From Agromyces kandeliae (GTDB lineage Bacteria; Actinomycetota; Actinomycetes; Actinomycetales; Microbacteriaceae), in the NCBI RefSeq assembly GCF_009674665.1, contig NZ_WKJD01000009.1:1-64000 (forward strand): a DNA stretch of 64,000 bases. Reading direction: 5' to 3'. This document shows, piece after piece, positions 7,966 through 15,885 of this stretch. Numbering within the stretch: the stretch's first letter is position 1; each line of letters begins with the position of its first letter. Position numbers and translations under genes: made by a program. Under the pieces are notes generated by a model that was not told where the DNA came from, searched no databases, and saw only the letters and a list, made by a program, of their open reading frames with translations.

Positions 7966-9177
7966 CTAGAAGGCGCTCAGGCCGGTCAGAGCCCTGCCGA
8001 TGACGAGCTGGTGCACCTCGTCGGTGCCCTCGTACGTGCGCACCGACTCGAGGTTGGCGGCGTGCCGCATCACGGGGAACTCGTTCGTGATGCCGTCGCC
8101 GGCGAGGATCGCGCGCGCCTCGTGCGCGATGCGCAGCGCCTCGCGCACCGAGTTGAGCTTGCCGACCGAGATCTGGGCGGGCGTCAGCGCGCCGCGCTCC
8201 CTGAGCCGGCCGAGGTGCAGCGCGAGCAGCACGCCCTTCTCGACCTCGACGAGCATGTCGGCGAGCTTGGCCTGGATCAGCTGGTTCGCGCCGATCGGCC
8301 TGCCGAACACCTCGCGCGAGATCGAGCGCCCGAGCGCGGACTCGAGGCACGACCGGGCCGCGCCCATCGCGCCCCAGACGATGCCGTAGCGCGCTTCGTT
8401 GAGGCATCCGAACGGGCCCGACAGGCCGCGCGCGCCGGGCAGCATCGCGTCGCCGGCCAGTCGCACCCCCTCGAAGGTCACGTCGCACTGCACCGACGCC
8501 CGCATCGAGAGCTTGCCGTCGATCGGCGTCGCCGTGAACCCGGGCGTCGCGGTCGGCACGAGGAAGCCGCGGACGACCCCGTGGTCGTCGCCGCCCTCGT
8601 CGTCGACCTTCGCCCAGACGACGGCGACGTCGGCGAGCGACGCGAGCCCGATCCAGCGCTTCGCGCCGTCGACGACCCACTCGTCGCCCTCGCGCCGCGC
8701 GGTCGTCGTCATCGCCGCGGGGTCGCTGCCGCCCTGCGGCTCGGTGAGCGCGAAGCATCCGATGAGCTCGCCGGCGGCCATGCCGGGCAGCCACCGCTCC
8801 TTCTGCGCCTCCGACCCGTACTTGTGGATGGCGCTCATGGCGAGCGAGCCCTGCACCGACACGAACGTGCGCCAGCCCGAGTCGGCGGCCTCGAGCTCGA
8901 GGCAGACGAGCCCGTAGGCGACGGCGCCGGCCCCGGCGCATCCGTACCCGGTCAGGTGCATGCCGAGGAAGCCGAGCTCGCCGGCCTCGCGCACGAGCTC
9001 GCGACGGAAGTGCTTGTCCTCGAAGTCCTGCTCGATGACGGGTGCGATGCGCTCCTGCGCGAACCGTCGCGCCCGGTCGCGCCATGCCAGCTCGTCCTCG
9101 GTGAGCAGGGCGTCGAGGTCGAAGACCGCGTCGATGCGGGGTGCGATCACGGTCGTGTCGGAATCGGTGGCGGTCAT
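7966..9177 (-). CDS. gcdH: Glutaryl-CoA dehydrogenase-like acyl-CoA dehydrogenase
   Basis: A 403-residue flavoprotein that would oxidise and decarboxylate glutaryl-CoA to crotonyl-CoA in lysine/tryptophan or glutarate breakdown. Signs of this subgroup are HLTGYGCAGAGAVAYGLV, CFALTEPQGGSDPAAM and the C-terminal RTYEGTDEVHQLVIGRALTG, where E383 is the catalytic base position used by glutaryl-CoA dehydrogenases. ATG 9177 follows the class III CoA-transferase by 46 nt on the same strand, a pairing expected for glutarate activation. Length is normal. The substrate is inferred from these motifs and the neighbour. Confidence 0.85.
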   Translation of the reverse strand: MTATDSDTTVIAPRIDAVFDLDALLTEDELAWRDRARRFAQERIAPVIEQDFEDKHFRRELVREAGELGFLGMHLTGYGCAGAGAVAYGLVCLELEAADSGWRTFVSVQGSLAMSAIHKYGSEAQKERWLPGMAAGELIGCFALTEPQGGSDPAAMTTTARREGDEWVVDGAKRWIGLASLADVAVVWAKVDDEGGDDHGVVRGFLVPTATPGFTATPIDGKLSMRASVQCDVTFEGVRLAGDAMLPGARGLSGPFGCLNEARYGIVWGAMGAARSCLESALGRSISREVFGRPIGANQLIQAKLADMLVEVEKGVLLALHLGRLRERGALTPAQISVGKLNSVREALRIAHEARAILAGDGITNEFPVMRHAANLESVRTYEGTDEVHQLVIGRALTGLSAF

Positions 9178-9223
9178 GTCGGTCCTTCCAGGTGGTCGTG
9201 GGCCTCGAGGGCGGATGTCGCGG

Positions 9224-10390
9224 TCAGCCGCGCGGGAGCCAGTCGGCGCCGTGGTGGGCGTCGAGTGCGGGCGGTGGGGTGCGGTACCGCGCGCCGTCGC
9301 CGCCGAGCCGGATGGGGTTCGCGATCGACCGGTGCGGCGACGACGCGTCGTCCTCCTCACGGGTCTCGGCGACCGCGTCGAGCCCGAGTGCGTCGGCGAA
9401 GGAGATCGCCTCGGCCACGTCGTTCACGAGCCCGGCCGGCACGCCGGCGACCGTGAGCGCGTCGGCCCAGTGCCCAGCGGATGCCGCGGCCAGCGCCCGC
9501 TCGAGCGTCTCGTGCAGCTCGTCGCGGTGCGCGACGCGATCGGCGTTCGTGCGGAACCGCGCGTCCTCGACGAGGCCCGAGAGCCCGAGGACGTCCGCGA
9601 GCGCGGCGAACTGGCGGTCGTTGCCCACCGCGATGACGAGCTCGCGATCGGCCGCGCGGAACACGGCGTACGGCGCGATGCTCGGGTGCTGGTTGCCGAG
9701 CCGTCGCGGAGGCCGGCCCGTCGCGAGCGTCGACGACGCCTGGTTGGTGAGCGCGGAGAGCAGGCTCTGCAGGAGGTTCACCTCGACGAGGCGCCCTTCC
9801 CCGGTCCGGTCGCGCTCGCGGAGCGCGAGCAGGATGCCGGCGACGGCGTTCTGCCCGGTGAGCACGTCGACGAGCGCGACGCCGACCTTCGACGGCTCGC
9901 CGTCGGGGTCGCCCGTGATGCTCATCAGTCCGCCGACGGCCTGCACGAGGAGGTCGTACCCGGCGAGCGCCGCGCCCTCGCCCGCGCCGAAGCCCGTGAT
10001 GGAGCAGTAGACCACGCCGGGATTCAGTTCGCGCACCTCGGGGTACGCGAGGCCGAAGCGGGCCATGACGCCGGGCCGGAAGTTCTCGACGACCACGTCG
10101 GCGGTCGCCGCGAGCCGGCGCGCCTCGGCGAGCCCCGCGGCATCCGTCAGGTCGAGCGCGACCGAGCGCTTGTTCCGGTTCACGCCGCCGAAGTACGTGG
10201 CGCGGCCGGTCGCGTCGACGGGCGGGCTCCAGTGACGCGTGTCGTCGCCCGCGGGGGGCTCGACCTTGATGACGTCCGCGCCGAAGTCGGCGAGCATCAT
10301 GGTCGCGTAGGGCCCGGCGAGCACGCGCGAGAAGTCGGCGACGCGGATGCCCCGCAGCGCGCCGTCCACGACCCGGTCCGCCTCAGCCAT
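9224..10390 (-). CDS. CaiB/BaiF family III CoA-transferase, probably glutarate CoA-transferase
   Basis: A 388-residue class III CoA-transferase. The N-terminal RVLAGPYATMMLADFGADVIKVEPP is diagnostic and D146 in AGYDLLVQA is the aspartate that forms the covalent acyl intermediate. Start is ATG 10390 behind GAGGAGGGCGG; an upstream ATG lacks a binding site. It precedes gcdH in a two-gene operon, so the likely reaction is transfer of CoA to glutarate, as by SUGCT-type enzymes. Other dicarboxylates cannot be excluded. Confidence 0.85.
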   Translation of the reverse strand: MAEADRVVDGALRGIRVADFSRVLAGPYATMMLADFGADVIKVEPPAGDDTRHWSPPVDATGRATYFGGVNRNKRSVALDLTDAAGLAEARRLAATADVVVENFRPGVMARFGLAYPEVRELNPGVVYCSITGFGAGEGAALAGYDLLVQAVGGLMSITGDPDGEPSKVGVALVDVLTGQNAVAGILLALRERDRTGEGRLVEVNLLQSLLSALTNQASSTLATGRPPRRLGNQHPSIAPYAVFRAADRELVIAVGNDRQFAALADVLGLSGLVEDARFRTNADRVAHRDELHETLERALAAASAGHWADALTVAGVPAGLVNDVAEAISFADALGLDAVAETREEDDASSPHRSIANPIRLGGDGARYRTPPPALDAHHGADWLPRG

Positions 10391-10532
10391 CCGCCCTCCT
10401 CGGCGATCGGACCCGGCCCGCGCGGGTCCCTCCGTCACCATACCCACGGGCCTCGAGGGCCCCGTTGTACAGCACGTCCATCAGCTCCCGCCGATGCGCC
10501 ATCGCGTCGATCGCCTTCCCCGTGGATCGGCC

Positions 10533-10538
10533 TAGGCT
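10533..10538 (+). promoter_or_regulatory. TAGGCT -10 box before the aldehyde dehydrogenase gene
   Basis: TAGGCT lies 65 bp upstream of ATG 10604 in the 213-nt divergent region shared with the CoA-transferase. A transcript from here would carry a leader of roughly 60 nt containing the GAGGAG binding site. The minus-strand promoter in this region is less clear; a TATGGT word near 10437-10442 is a candidate. Confidence 0.45.
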
Positions 10539-10603
10539 TGGAGGCGGCGTGCACCGTCGTCGCCGTCCGGGCTGACGAGTGCACCGAAACCCAGAGGAGT
10601 CCC

Positions 10604-11971
10604 ATGACGAACTACGCCGTCGTCAACCCGGCCACCGGAGAGACGGTCAAGACGTATCCGACCATCACCGACGCCGAGCTCGAGGCCGCGATCGCGAGCG
10701 CCGCCGAGGCGCACCGCACGTGGGCCAAGTCGACCACGGTCGAGGAGCGCGCCGCCCTGATCCGCCGCGTCGGCGAACTGCACGTCGAGCGCCGCCAGGA
10801 GCTCGCCGAGATCATCGTGCGCGAGATGGGCAAGCCCATCGAGCAGGCCCTCGCAGAGGCCGACTTCGCCGGTGCGATCTACGAGTACTACGCCGACAAC
10901 GCCGCCGAGTTCCTGAAGGACGAGCCCGTCGCCCTCCTCGACGGCGAGGGGTCGGCGGTCATCCGCCGCAGCTCGCTCGGCCCGCTCCTCGGCGTGATGC
11001 CGTGGAACTTCCCGTACTACCAGGTCGCGCGCTTCGCGGGCCCGAACGTGATCATCGGGAACACGATCATCCTGAAGCACGCCGAGCAGTGCCCCGAGTC
11101 GGCCGCCGCGATCGAGCAGATCTTCCGCAACGCCGGCGCGCCCGAGGGCGTCTACGTGAACGTCTACGCGTCGCACGACCAGATCGCGACCGTGATCGCC
11201 GACCCGCGCGTGCAGGGCGTCTCGCTCACCGGGTCCGAGCGCGCCGGTGCGGCCGTCGCCGAGCTCGCGGGCAAGCACCTGAAGAAGGTCGTGCTCGAGC
11301 TCGGCGGGTCCGACCCCTTCATCCTGCTCTCGACCGACGACCTCGACGCGACCGTGCAGAACGCGGTCGACGCGCGCCTCGACAACAACGGCCAGTCGTG
11401 CAACGCGGCAAAGCGCTTCATCGTGATCGACGAACTCTACGAGCCCTTCCTCGAGAAGTTCACGGCGAAGATCGCCGAGGTCGAGGCGACCGACCCGACC
11501 TCATCGGACTCGGCGCTCGGCCCGCTCTCCTCGCTGAAGGCCGCCGAGGGTCTCGACGACCAGGTCAAGCGCGCGGTCGAGCACGGCGCCACGCTCGTGC
11601 ACGGCGGCTCGCGCGACGGCGCGTTCTTCCAGACCACGGTGCTGACGGACGTCACGCCCGAGAACCCGGCCTCGAAGGAGGAGTTCTTCGGCCCGGTCGC
11701 GCAGGTCTACCGCGCCGCCGACGAGGCGGAGGCCGTCCGCCTCGCGAACGACATCCCGTTCGGCCTCGGCTCGTACGTCTACACGACCGACCAGGAGCAG
11801 GCGATGCGCGTCGCCGACTCGATCGAGGCCGGCATGGTCTTCGTGAACCTCGTGCTCGCCGACGGCGCAGAGCTGCCCTTCGGCGGCGTCAAGCGCTCCG
11901 GCTCGGGCCGCGAGCTCGGCCGCTTCGGCGCCGACGAGTTCGTGAACAAGAAGATGATCCGCATCGGCTGA
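10604..11971 (+). CDS. NAD(P)-dependent succinate-semialdehyde dehydrogenase-type aldehyde dehydrogenase
   Basis: A 455-residue aldehyde dehydrogenase that oxidises a semialdehyde to the acid. MPWNFP (132-137), the general base E232 in LELGGSDPF and the catalytic C266 in NNGQSCNAAKRF are present. Overall it is closest to the short GabD/Sad-like class that lacks an N-terminal extension. GAGGAG lies 4 nt before ATG 10604. It stands alone, divergent from the glutarate genes and followed by a strong terminator. With glutaryl-CoA genes nearby, glutarate semialdehyde from lysine is a possible substrate in addition to succinate semialdehyde. Confidence 0.85.
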   Translation: MTNYAVVNPATGETVKTYPTITDAELEAAIASAAEAHRTWAKSTTVEERAALIRRVGELHVERRQELAEIIVREMGKPIEQALAEADFAGAIYEYYADNAAEFLKDEPVALLDGEGSAVIRRSSLGPLLGVMPWNFPYYQVARFAGPNVIIGNTIILKHAEQCPESAAAIEQIFRNAGAPEGVYVNVYASHDQIATVIADPRVQGVSLTGSERAGAAVAELAGKHLKKVVLELGGSDPFILLSTDDLDATVQNAVDARLDNNGQSCNAAKRFIVIDELYEPFLEKFTAKIAEVEATDPTSSDSALGPLSSLKAAEGLDDQVKRAVEHGATLVHGGSRDGAFFQTTVLTDVTPENPASKEEFFGPVAQVYRAADEAEAVRLANDIPFGLGSYVYTTDQEQAMRVADSIEAGMVFVNLVLADGAELPFGGVKRSGSGRELGRFGADEFVNKKMIRIG

Positions 11972-11986
11972 TCGACCGTCGAACCA

Positions 11987-12024
11987 GCGAGGCGCCCCGG
12001 GGCAACCGCCCCGGGGCGCCTCGC
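11987..12024. terminator. 17-bp hairpin terminator with AACC loop
   Basis: Arms 11987-12003 and 12008-12024 pair perfectly (GCGAGGCGCCCCGGGGC) around a 4-nt loop. It follows the dehydrogenase stop by 15 nt and faces the end of the glutaminase gene at 12083, so it may act on both. Confidence 0.85.
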
Positions 12025-12082
12025 CGTCCGGGCGCGCGACGGGTCGGCGCGTCGGAACGCTGCGCTGGCCTCGCGCAGGGCG

Positions 12083-13345
12083 TCAGTCGCGTTCGGCGAG
12101 TCCGAACAGCTCGAGCACCCGGTCTGGTGCGCCGACGGCGTGCACCTCGACGCCCGCCGCCTCCGCAGCAGCGGCGGTCTCGCCGAGCAGCTGCTCCGCG
12201 ACGCCGGCGACGACGGTGACGTCGCCGAAGTCGAGGCGCACGACTCGGGCGTCGGTGTGCTGGAGCACCCGTCCGACGTCGTGGACGATCTGCTCCGCGG
12301 CGACGAAGTCGAGCTCGCCACGGAGGTCGAACGTGACCGTCCCCGCCTCGGCATCGACGTCGACCTCGGCGACCGGCGAGACGGGCTCGGCGACGTGGTC
12401 GAACATGTGCAGCCCGAACCGGTCGGAGAGCGCCTCGAGCATGGCGACGCCGCGGGCGCTGTTGCCCGCTTCGTCGAGGGGCGGTGCGTAGACGCCCACG
12501 CCGAACTCGCCGGGCCGCACGGCCACGATGCCGCCGCCCACGCCCGACTTCGCCGGCATCCCGACGCGGAACGCCCACGCGCCCGACCGGTCGTACATGC
12601 CGCAGGTCGCCATCACCGACAGCGTGTCCCGTGCCGCCCGTTCGCCGACCACGCGGTCGCGAGTGATCGGGTTCATGCCGCCGTTCGCCAGCGTGGCACC
12701 CATGATGGCGAGGTCGGCCGTGGTCACGCGGAGCGCGCACTGCCGGAAGTACGGATCGGTCGCGGCATCGACGTCACCGGTGGCGAGGGAGCCCGCCGCG
12801 AGCGCGAGTCCCGCCAGCGCGCGGTTGCGGTGCCCGGTCTTCGCCTCGGACCGGTACACCTCGTCGTCCAGGTCGAGCTCGCGCCCGGCGAAGCGCGAGA
12901 GCACGTCGCGGATCCTCCGGTATCGCTCGTCGGCGTCATCGGCGGGAACGAGGGAGGTGGTCACGATCGCACCGGCGTTGATGAACGGGTTCTCGGGGCG
13001 TCCGCGCTCGTCGAGGCTGATCGCGTTGAACGGCTCGCCGCTCGGCTCCACGCCGACGCGCTCGTGCACGGTCGCCGCTCCGAGCTCCTCGCACGCGAAT
13101 GCGTACACGAACGGCTTCGACGCCGACTGGATCGTGAACGGGGCGTCTGCGTCGCCCGCCCCGTAGGCCCGGCCGAGCACGCTCGCGATCGACACGCCGA
13201 AGGCCCCGGGGTCCGCGTCGGCGAGCTCCGGGATGTAGTCGGCGACCCGCCCCTCGGTGATCCTCGCGGCCACGTCGCGCAGCGTGTCGGCGAGCACCCG
13301 GTCGACCGCAGCGCCGAGCAGGCGCGGCCGCTCCTCGGCGCTCAC
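12083..13345 (-). CDS. glsA: Glutaminase A fused to a STAS domain
   Basis: A 420-residue protein. Residues 1-300 are a beta-lactamase-fold glutaminase that hydrolyses glutamine to glutamate and ammonia, with the active-site SxxK at S74-K77 (IQSASKPF), FNAISLD, PFINAGAI and KTGHRNRA. Residues about 315-420 form a STAS domain (FDLRGELDFVAAEQIV, VVRLDFGDVTVV), a known actinobacterial fusion thought to be regulatory. The GTG start overlaps the stop of the DUF1801 gene by 4 nt (GTGA), so the genes are translationally coupled. Glutaminase identity is secure; the ligand or partner of STAS is unknown. Confidence 0.9.
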   Translation of the reverse strand: MSAEERPRLLGAAVDRVLADTLRDVAARITEGRVADYIPELADADPGAFGVSIASVLGRAYGAGDADAPFTIQSASKPFVYAFACEELGAATVHERVGVEPSGEPFNAISLDERGRPENPFINAGAIVTTSLVPADDADERYRRIRDVLSRFAGRELDLDDEVYRSEAKTGHRNRALAGLALAAGSLATGDVDAATDPYFRQCALRVTTADLAIMGATLANGGMNPITRDRVVGERAARDTLSVMATCGMYDRSGAWAFRVGMPAKSGVGGGIVAVRPGEFGVGVYAPPLDEAGNSARGVAMLEALSDRFGLHMFDHVAEPVSPVAEVDVDAEAGTVTFDLRGELDFVAAEQIVHDVGRVLQHTDARVVRLDFGDVTVVAGVAEQLLGETAAAAEAAGVEVHAVGAPDRVLELFGLAERD

Positions 13346-13707
13346 CCGCGTCGGCGGCCGGATGCCGCGTCGATCTCGTCGCGGCGCAGGCCGACGAGGC
13401 GGCGCACTGCCTCCTCCGGCAGCGGATGCTCCGGGGTGAACCGGACGGTCCCCTTGCTGCGGTCGAACCCGTCGAGCACGTCCGCTGCCTGGTCGATCGC
13501 CGCCGGACTGAACGGATAGAGCCCGATGTGCGTCTTCGCCTCCATCACCGCGAGCAGCGGCTTGCCGGCGTAGCGCAGCGCAGGCATGCCGTAGCTGCGG
13601 CCCTCCTCGACGTCCGGCACCACCTCGCGCGCGACGAGGAACACGCCCTCGACCGCCGATCGGGCCGGCTCGTGGAGCCCGGCGACGTACTCGGTGACCT
13701 CCCCCAT
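13342..13707 (-). CDS. DUF1801 family protein
   Basis: A 121-residue protein with the DUF1801 hallmarks EGRSYGMPALRYAGKPLLAVMEAKTHIGLYPFSPAAI. Members are small alpha/beta proteins, some annotated as iron-chaperone-like (YdhG), without established chemistry. Start is set at ATG 13707 (MGEVTEYV), where family members usually begin; ATG 13716 is an alternative and neither has a strong binding site. It is coupled to glutaminase by a 4-nt overlap. Confidence 0.8.
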   Translation of the reverse strand: MGEVTEYVAGLHEPARSAVEGVFLVAREVVPDVEEGRSYGMPALRYAGKPLLAVMEAKTHIGLYPFSPAAIDQAADVLDGFDRSKGTVRFTPEHPLPEEAVRRLVGLRRDEIDAASGRRRG

Positions 13708-13793
13708 GCCGGTCATCGTACGCGCGGGGCGCGGGCGCGGCATCCGTGCGGTCGCGCGACACGCGGTCTACCCTCGTCGCAGGGGAGGGTCGA

Positions 13794-14063
13794 ATGATCC
13801 GGCAGCGCGTCATCGTCCACGGCCGCGTCCAGGCGGTCGGCTTCCGGTTCAGCGCGCGCGTCGAGGCGCAGCGGTTCGGGGTCTCGGGCTGGATCCGCAA
13901 TCGCAACGACGGCGCGGTCGAGGCCGAGATCGAGGGGGATGCGGCATCCGTCGACGCGATGCTCGCGTGGCTCGACGAGGGCCCGCCGGGCGCAGAGGTC
14001 ACCTCCCTCTCCACCGCCGACCTCGAGCCGACGGGCGAGCGCGGCTTCCGCGTCCTGAGCTGA
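13794..14063 (+). CDS. acyP: Acylphosphatase
   Basis: An 89-residue acylphosphatase, which hydrolyses carboxyl-phosphate anhydrides such as acetyl phosphate. The catalytic loop VHGRVQAVGFRF with its Arg and the Asn of GWIRNRNDG are intact. GGGGAGGG precedes ATG 13794, and a TACCCT box sits at 13769-13774. The length is exactly that of the family. It is likely monocistronic and divergent from DUF1801. Confidence 0.93.
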   Translation: MIRQRVIVHGRVQAVGFRFSARVEAQRFGVSGWIRNRNDGAVEAEIEGDAASVDAMLAWLDEGPPGAEVTSLSTADLEPTGERGFRVLS

Positions 14064-14126
14064 GGCCGGCGATCGGATGCCGCGACCGGTCGCCGTCGCG
14101 CGCGCCGCGGCCCGTCGACGCGCCGG

Positions 14127-14906
14127 CTACGGGAGGTTCCCGCTCAACGTCGCGACGCCGAACGCGAGGGCGGCGCCCCCGACGCCGAGCACCAGCACGG
14201 TGACGATCGCCGCGACGAACACCGGCAGCCCACGAGTGCGCTTCGGGACCTCGAAGCCCATCGGCGCGGTGCCGTCCGACCCCGGGTCCATCGGCGACGG
14301 ATCCGCCCCGGCCTGGCTGGGCGCGACCACCGCGCCCGGAACGCCGCCGACGACCGGCATCGGCGGCGGCTCGGGCACCCGGGTCAACGCGTCCTTCGCG
14401 AGCTGGACGAGCGCGGCCGCCATTCCCGCCAACGGTGCGGCGATCCACCCCGCGACCCCCGTCAGGCCGGTCGCGAGCTGCACCAGGACGCCGACGCCGA
14501 GGAGCATCAGGGTGACCAGCCCGCCGACGACGACGGCCCGCCCGATCCGCACCCTGCCGCGGCGGAGCACGACGCGCGGTAGGGGTCGCTCCCGCGGCCC
14601 GAGGTACGACATCTCGAGCGAGCCCAACCGGACGAGGTCGCCGGGGTGGAGTTCGAGCGGCCCGGCGGTCGCGTCGCCGTTGACCGTGGTGCCGTTCGTG
14701 GAGCCCGCATCCTCGATGGTCACGTGGTCCCCCGCGCGCAGGAGCCGGGCGTGCCGGCGACTCATGCCGTCCGCGTCCAGGACGATCCCGCAGGACGGAT
14801 CGCGCCCGACCGTGGTCGCTCCCGGCGGGATCGCGAGGCGTCGTCCTCCCCACCGGCCCCCGACCACGAGGAGGGTCGGTTCCGATGCTGCGTGCTGCGG
14901 TGACAT
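14127..14906 (-). CDS. FHA-domain membrane protein
   Basis: A 259-residue protein. Residues about 10-105 form a forkhead-associated domain that binds phosphothreonine, with TTVGRDPSCGIVLD, MSRRHARLL and DAGSTNGTTVNG. Two or three hydrophobic segments follow (about 123-145, 148-168) with a Pro-rich linker and a last helix near 230-255. It is probably a membrane-anchored reader of a Ser/Thr kinase signal; no kinase gene is in the window. Conserved Arg, Ser, His and Asn of FHA are all present. Confidence 0.87.
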   Translation of the reverse strand: MSPQHAASEPTLLVVGGRWGGRRLAIPPGATTVGRDPSCGIVLDADGMSRRHARLLRAGDHVTIEDAGSTNGTTVNGDATAGPLELHPGDLVRLGSLEMSYLGPRERPLPRVVLRRGRVRIGRAVVVGGLVTLMLLGVGVLVQLATGLTGVAGWIAAPLAGMAAALVQLAKDALTRVPEPPPMPVVGGVPGAVVAPSQAGADPSPMDPGSDGTAPMGFEVPKRTRGLPVFVAAIVTVLVLGVGGAALAFGVATLSGNLP

Positions 14907-15023
14907 CCGACGTGCCTGTCATGGGCCGCCGGCGATGCGCCGGGGACCACGCGTCGAGCGTACGCCGTGCCGTCGGGCTCGACCACTCCGGGCTGCGCGG
15001 CGGGGGTGCCGCATCACTGCCCA

Positions 15024-15052
15024 TTGACCGGACGGTCGGTCGGGAATACCGT
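15024..15052 (+). promoter_or_regulatory. Housekeeping-type promoter TTGACC-N17-TACCGT
   Basis: TTGACC at 15024-15029 and TACCGT at 15047-15052 are spaced by exactly 17 bp. The spacer includes GGACGGTCGGTC, a partial dyad. It drives the SPW-repeat gene at 15103, whose leader carries GAAGGAGG. Confidence 0.65.
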
Positions 15053-15102
15053 TGAAGTGACACCCAGATATGGGAGCCACCACCTGAAGGAGGTTGGTTT
15101 TC

Positions 15103-15462
15103 ATGAAGAAGTGGACGCGATGGGAAGACTGGGTGGCGATCACCGCCGGTCTGGTAGTCGCACTGTCGACGATGTTCCTCACCCAGATGGGAGCATCCGT
15201 GTCGATCATGCTCGTGCTCGGCGTGCTGCTCGTCGTCTCGGGCGTCGTGAACCTCGCCTGGCCGGGCGCGGTCGCGATGGAGTACGTGCAGGGCGGACTG
15301 GGCGTGCTCCTGATCATCTCGCCGTGGGTCGGCCGCTACGTGGAGACGGGCGCCTTCGGGCCCGCGTGGATGTCGTGGATCTGCGGCGCGATCGTCGTGA
15401 TCGTCGCCGCCCTCGCCATCCGCCCCGCGATGCGCGCGCACCACGACGCGATCACGCACTGA
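15103..15462 (+). CDS. SPW-repeat four-helix membrane protein
   Basis: A 119-residue membrane protein with four helices. An N-terminal WTRWEDW and an internal LLIISPWVGRY correspond to the SPW repeat found in small bacterial membrane proteins of unknown function. GAAGGAGG is placed 9 nt before ATG 15103; a GTG nine bases upstream is less likely. Its last 11 nt overlap the end of the convergent PQ-loop gene. Confidence 0.8.
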   Translation: MKKWTRWEDWVAITAGLVVALSTMFLTQMGASVSIMLVLGVLLVVSGVVNLAWPGAVAMEYVQGGLGVLLIISPWVGRYVETGAFGPAWMSWICGAIVVIVAALAIRPAMRAHHDAITH

Positions 15463-15781
15463 TCGATGCGTTCCGGCTCCGGGTCCGCGAGGGGGGCGTG
15501 CCCGGGGTTCCGGCGCGCTCGCGTGCGTGGAACTGCTGCAGGCACAGCACGAGCATGATCGCCGAGGCCACCAGGTAGAACGAGTGGAGCAGCCAGATCG
15601 GTCCGAACGGCAGGCTGAACACGTAGAGCGAGTACACGGCGTTCGCGCCGTTGATCATGACGATGCTCCCGAGGCTGTACGACCCCACGTCGTGCGTGCG
15701 GAGGGCCTTCCACACCATCGGCAGGTTGGCGGTCGCGAACACGACGGCCGCGACCATCCCTGCGAACACCGGTACATCCAT
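15452..15781 (-). CDS. PQ-loop/SemiSWEET-like small membrane protein
   Basis: A 109-residue protein with three hydrophobic helices. The segment FATANLPMVWKALRTHDVGSYSLGSI matches the PQ-loop half-repeat of SemiSWEET sugar transporters (helix, proline kink, Lys/Arg turn, S-x-S). The C-terminus is a short basic tail. Start is ATG 15781 (MDVP). A sugar-transport role is only a family-level suggestion. Confidence 0.6.
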   Translation of the reverse strand: MDVPVFAGMVAAVVFATANLPMVWKALRTHDVGSYSLGSIVMINGANAVYSLYVFSLPFGPIWLLHSFYLVASAIMLVLCLQQFHARERAGTPGTPPSRTRSRNASISA

Positions 15782-15885
15782 GCTCGCGACGCTACGCGCG
15801 GCACGATCCCGGCCGCGTCGGGAGAAGCACGCAACTTCGCGTCGGACGCCGATGGGTCGTTCTACCCATGCCCGCACCCAGGCGA

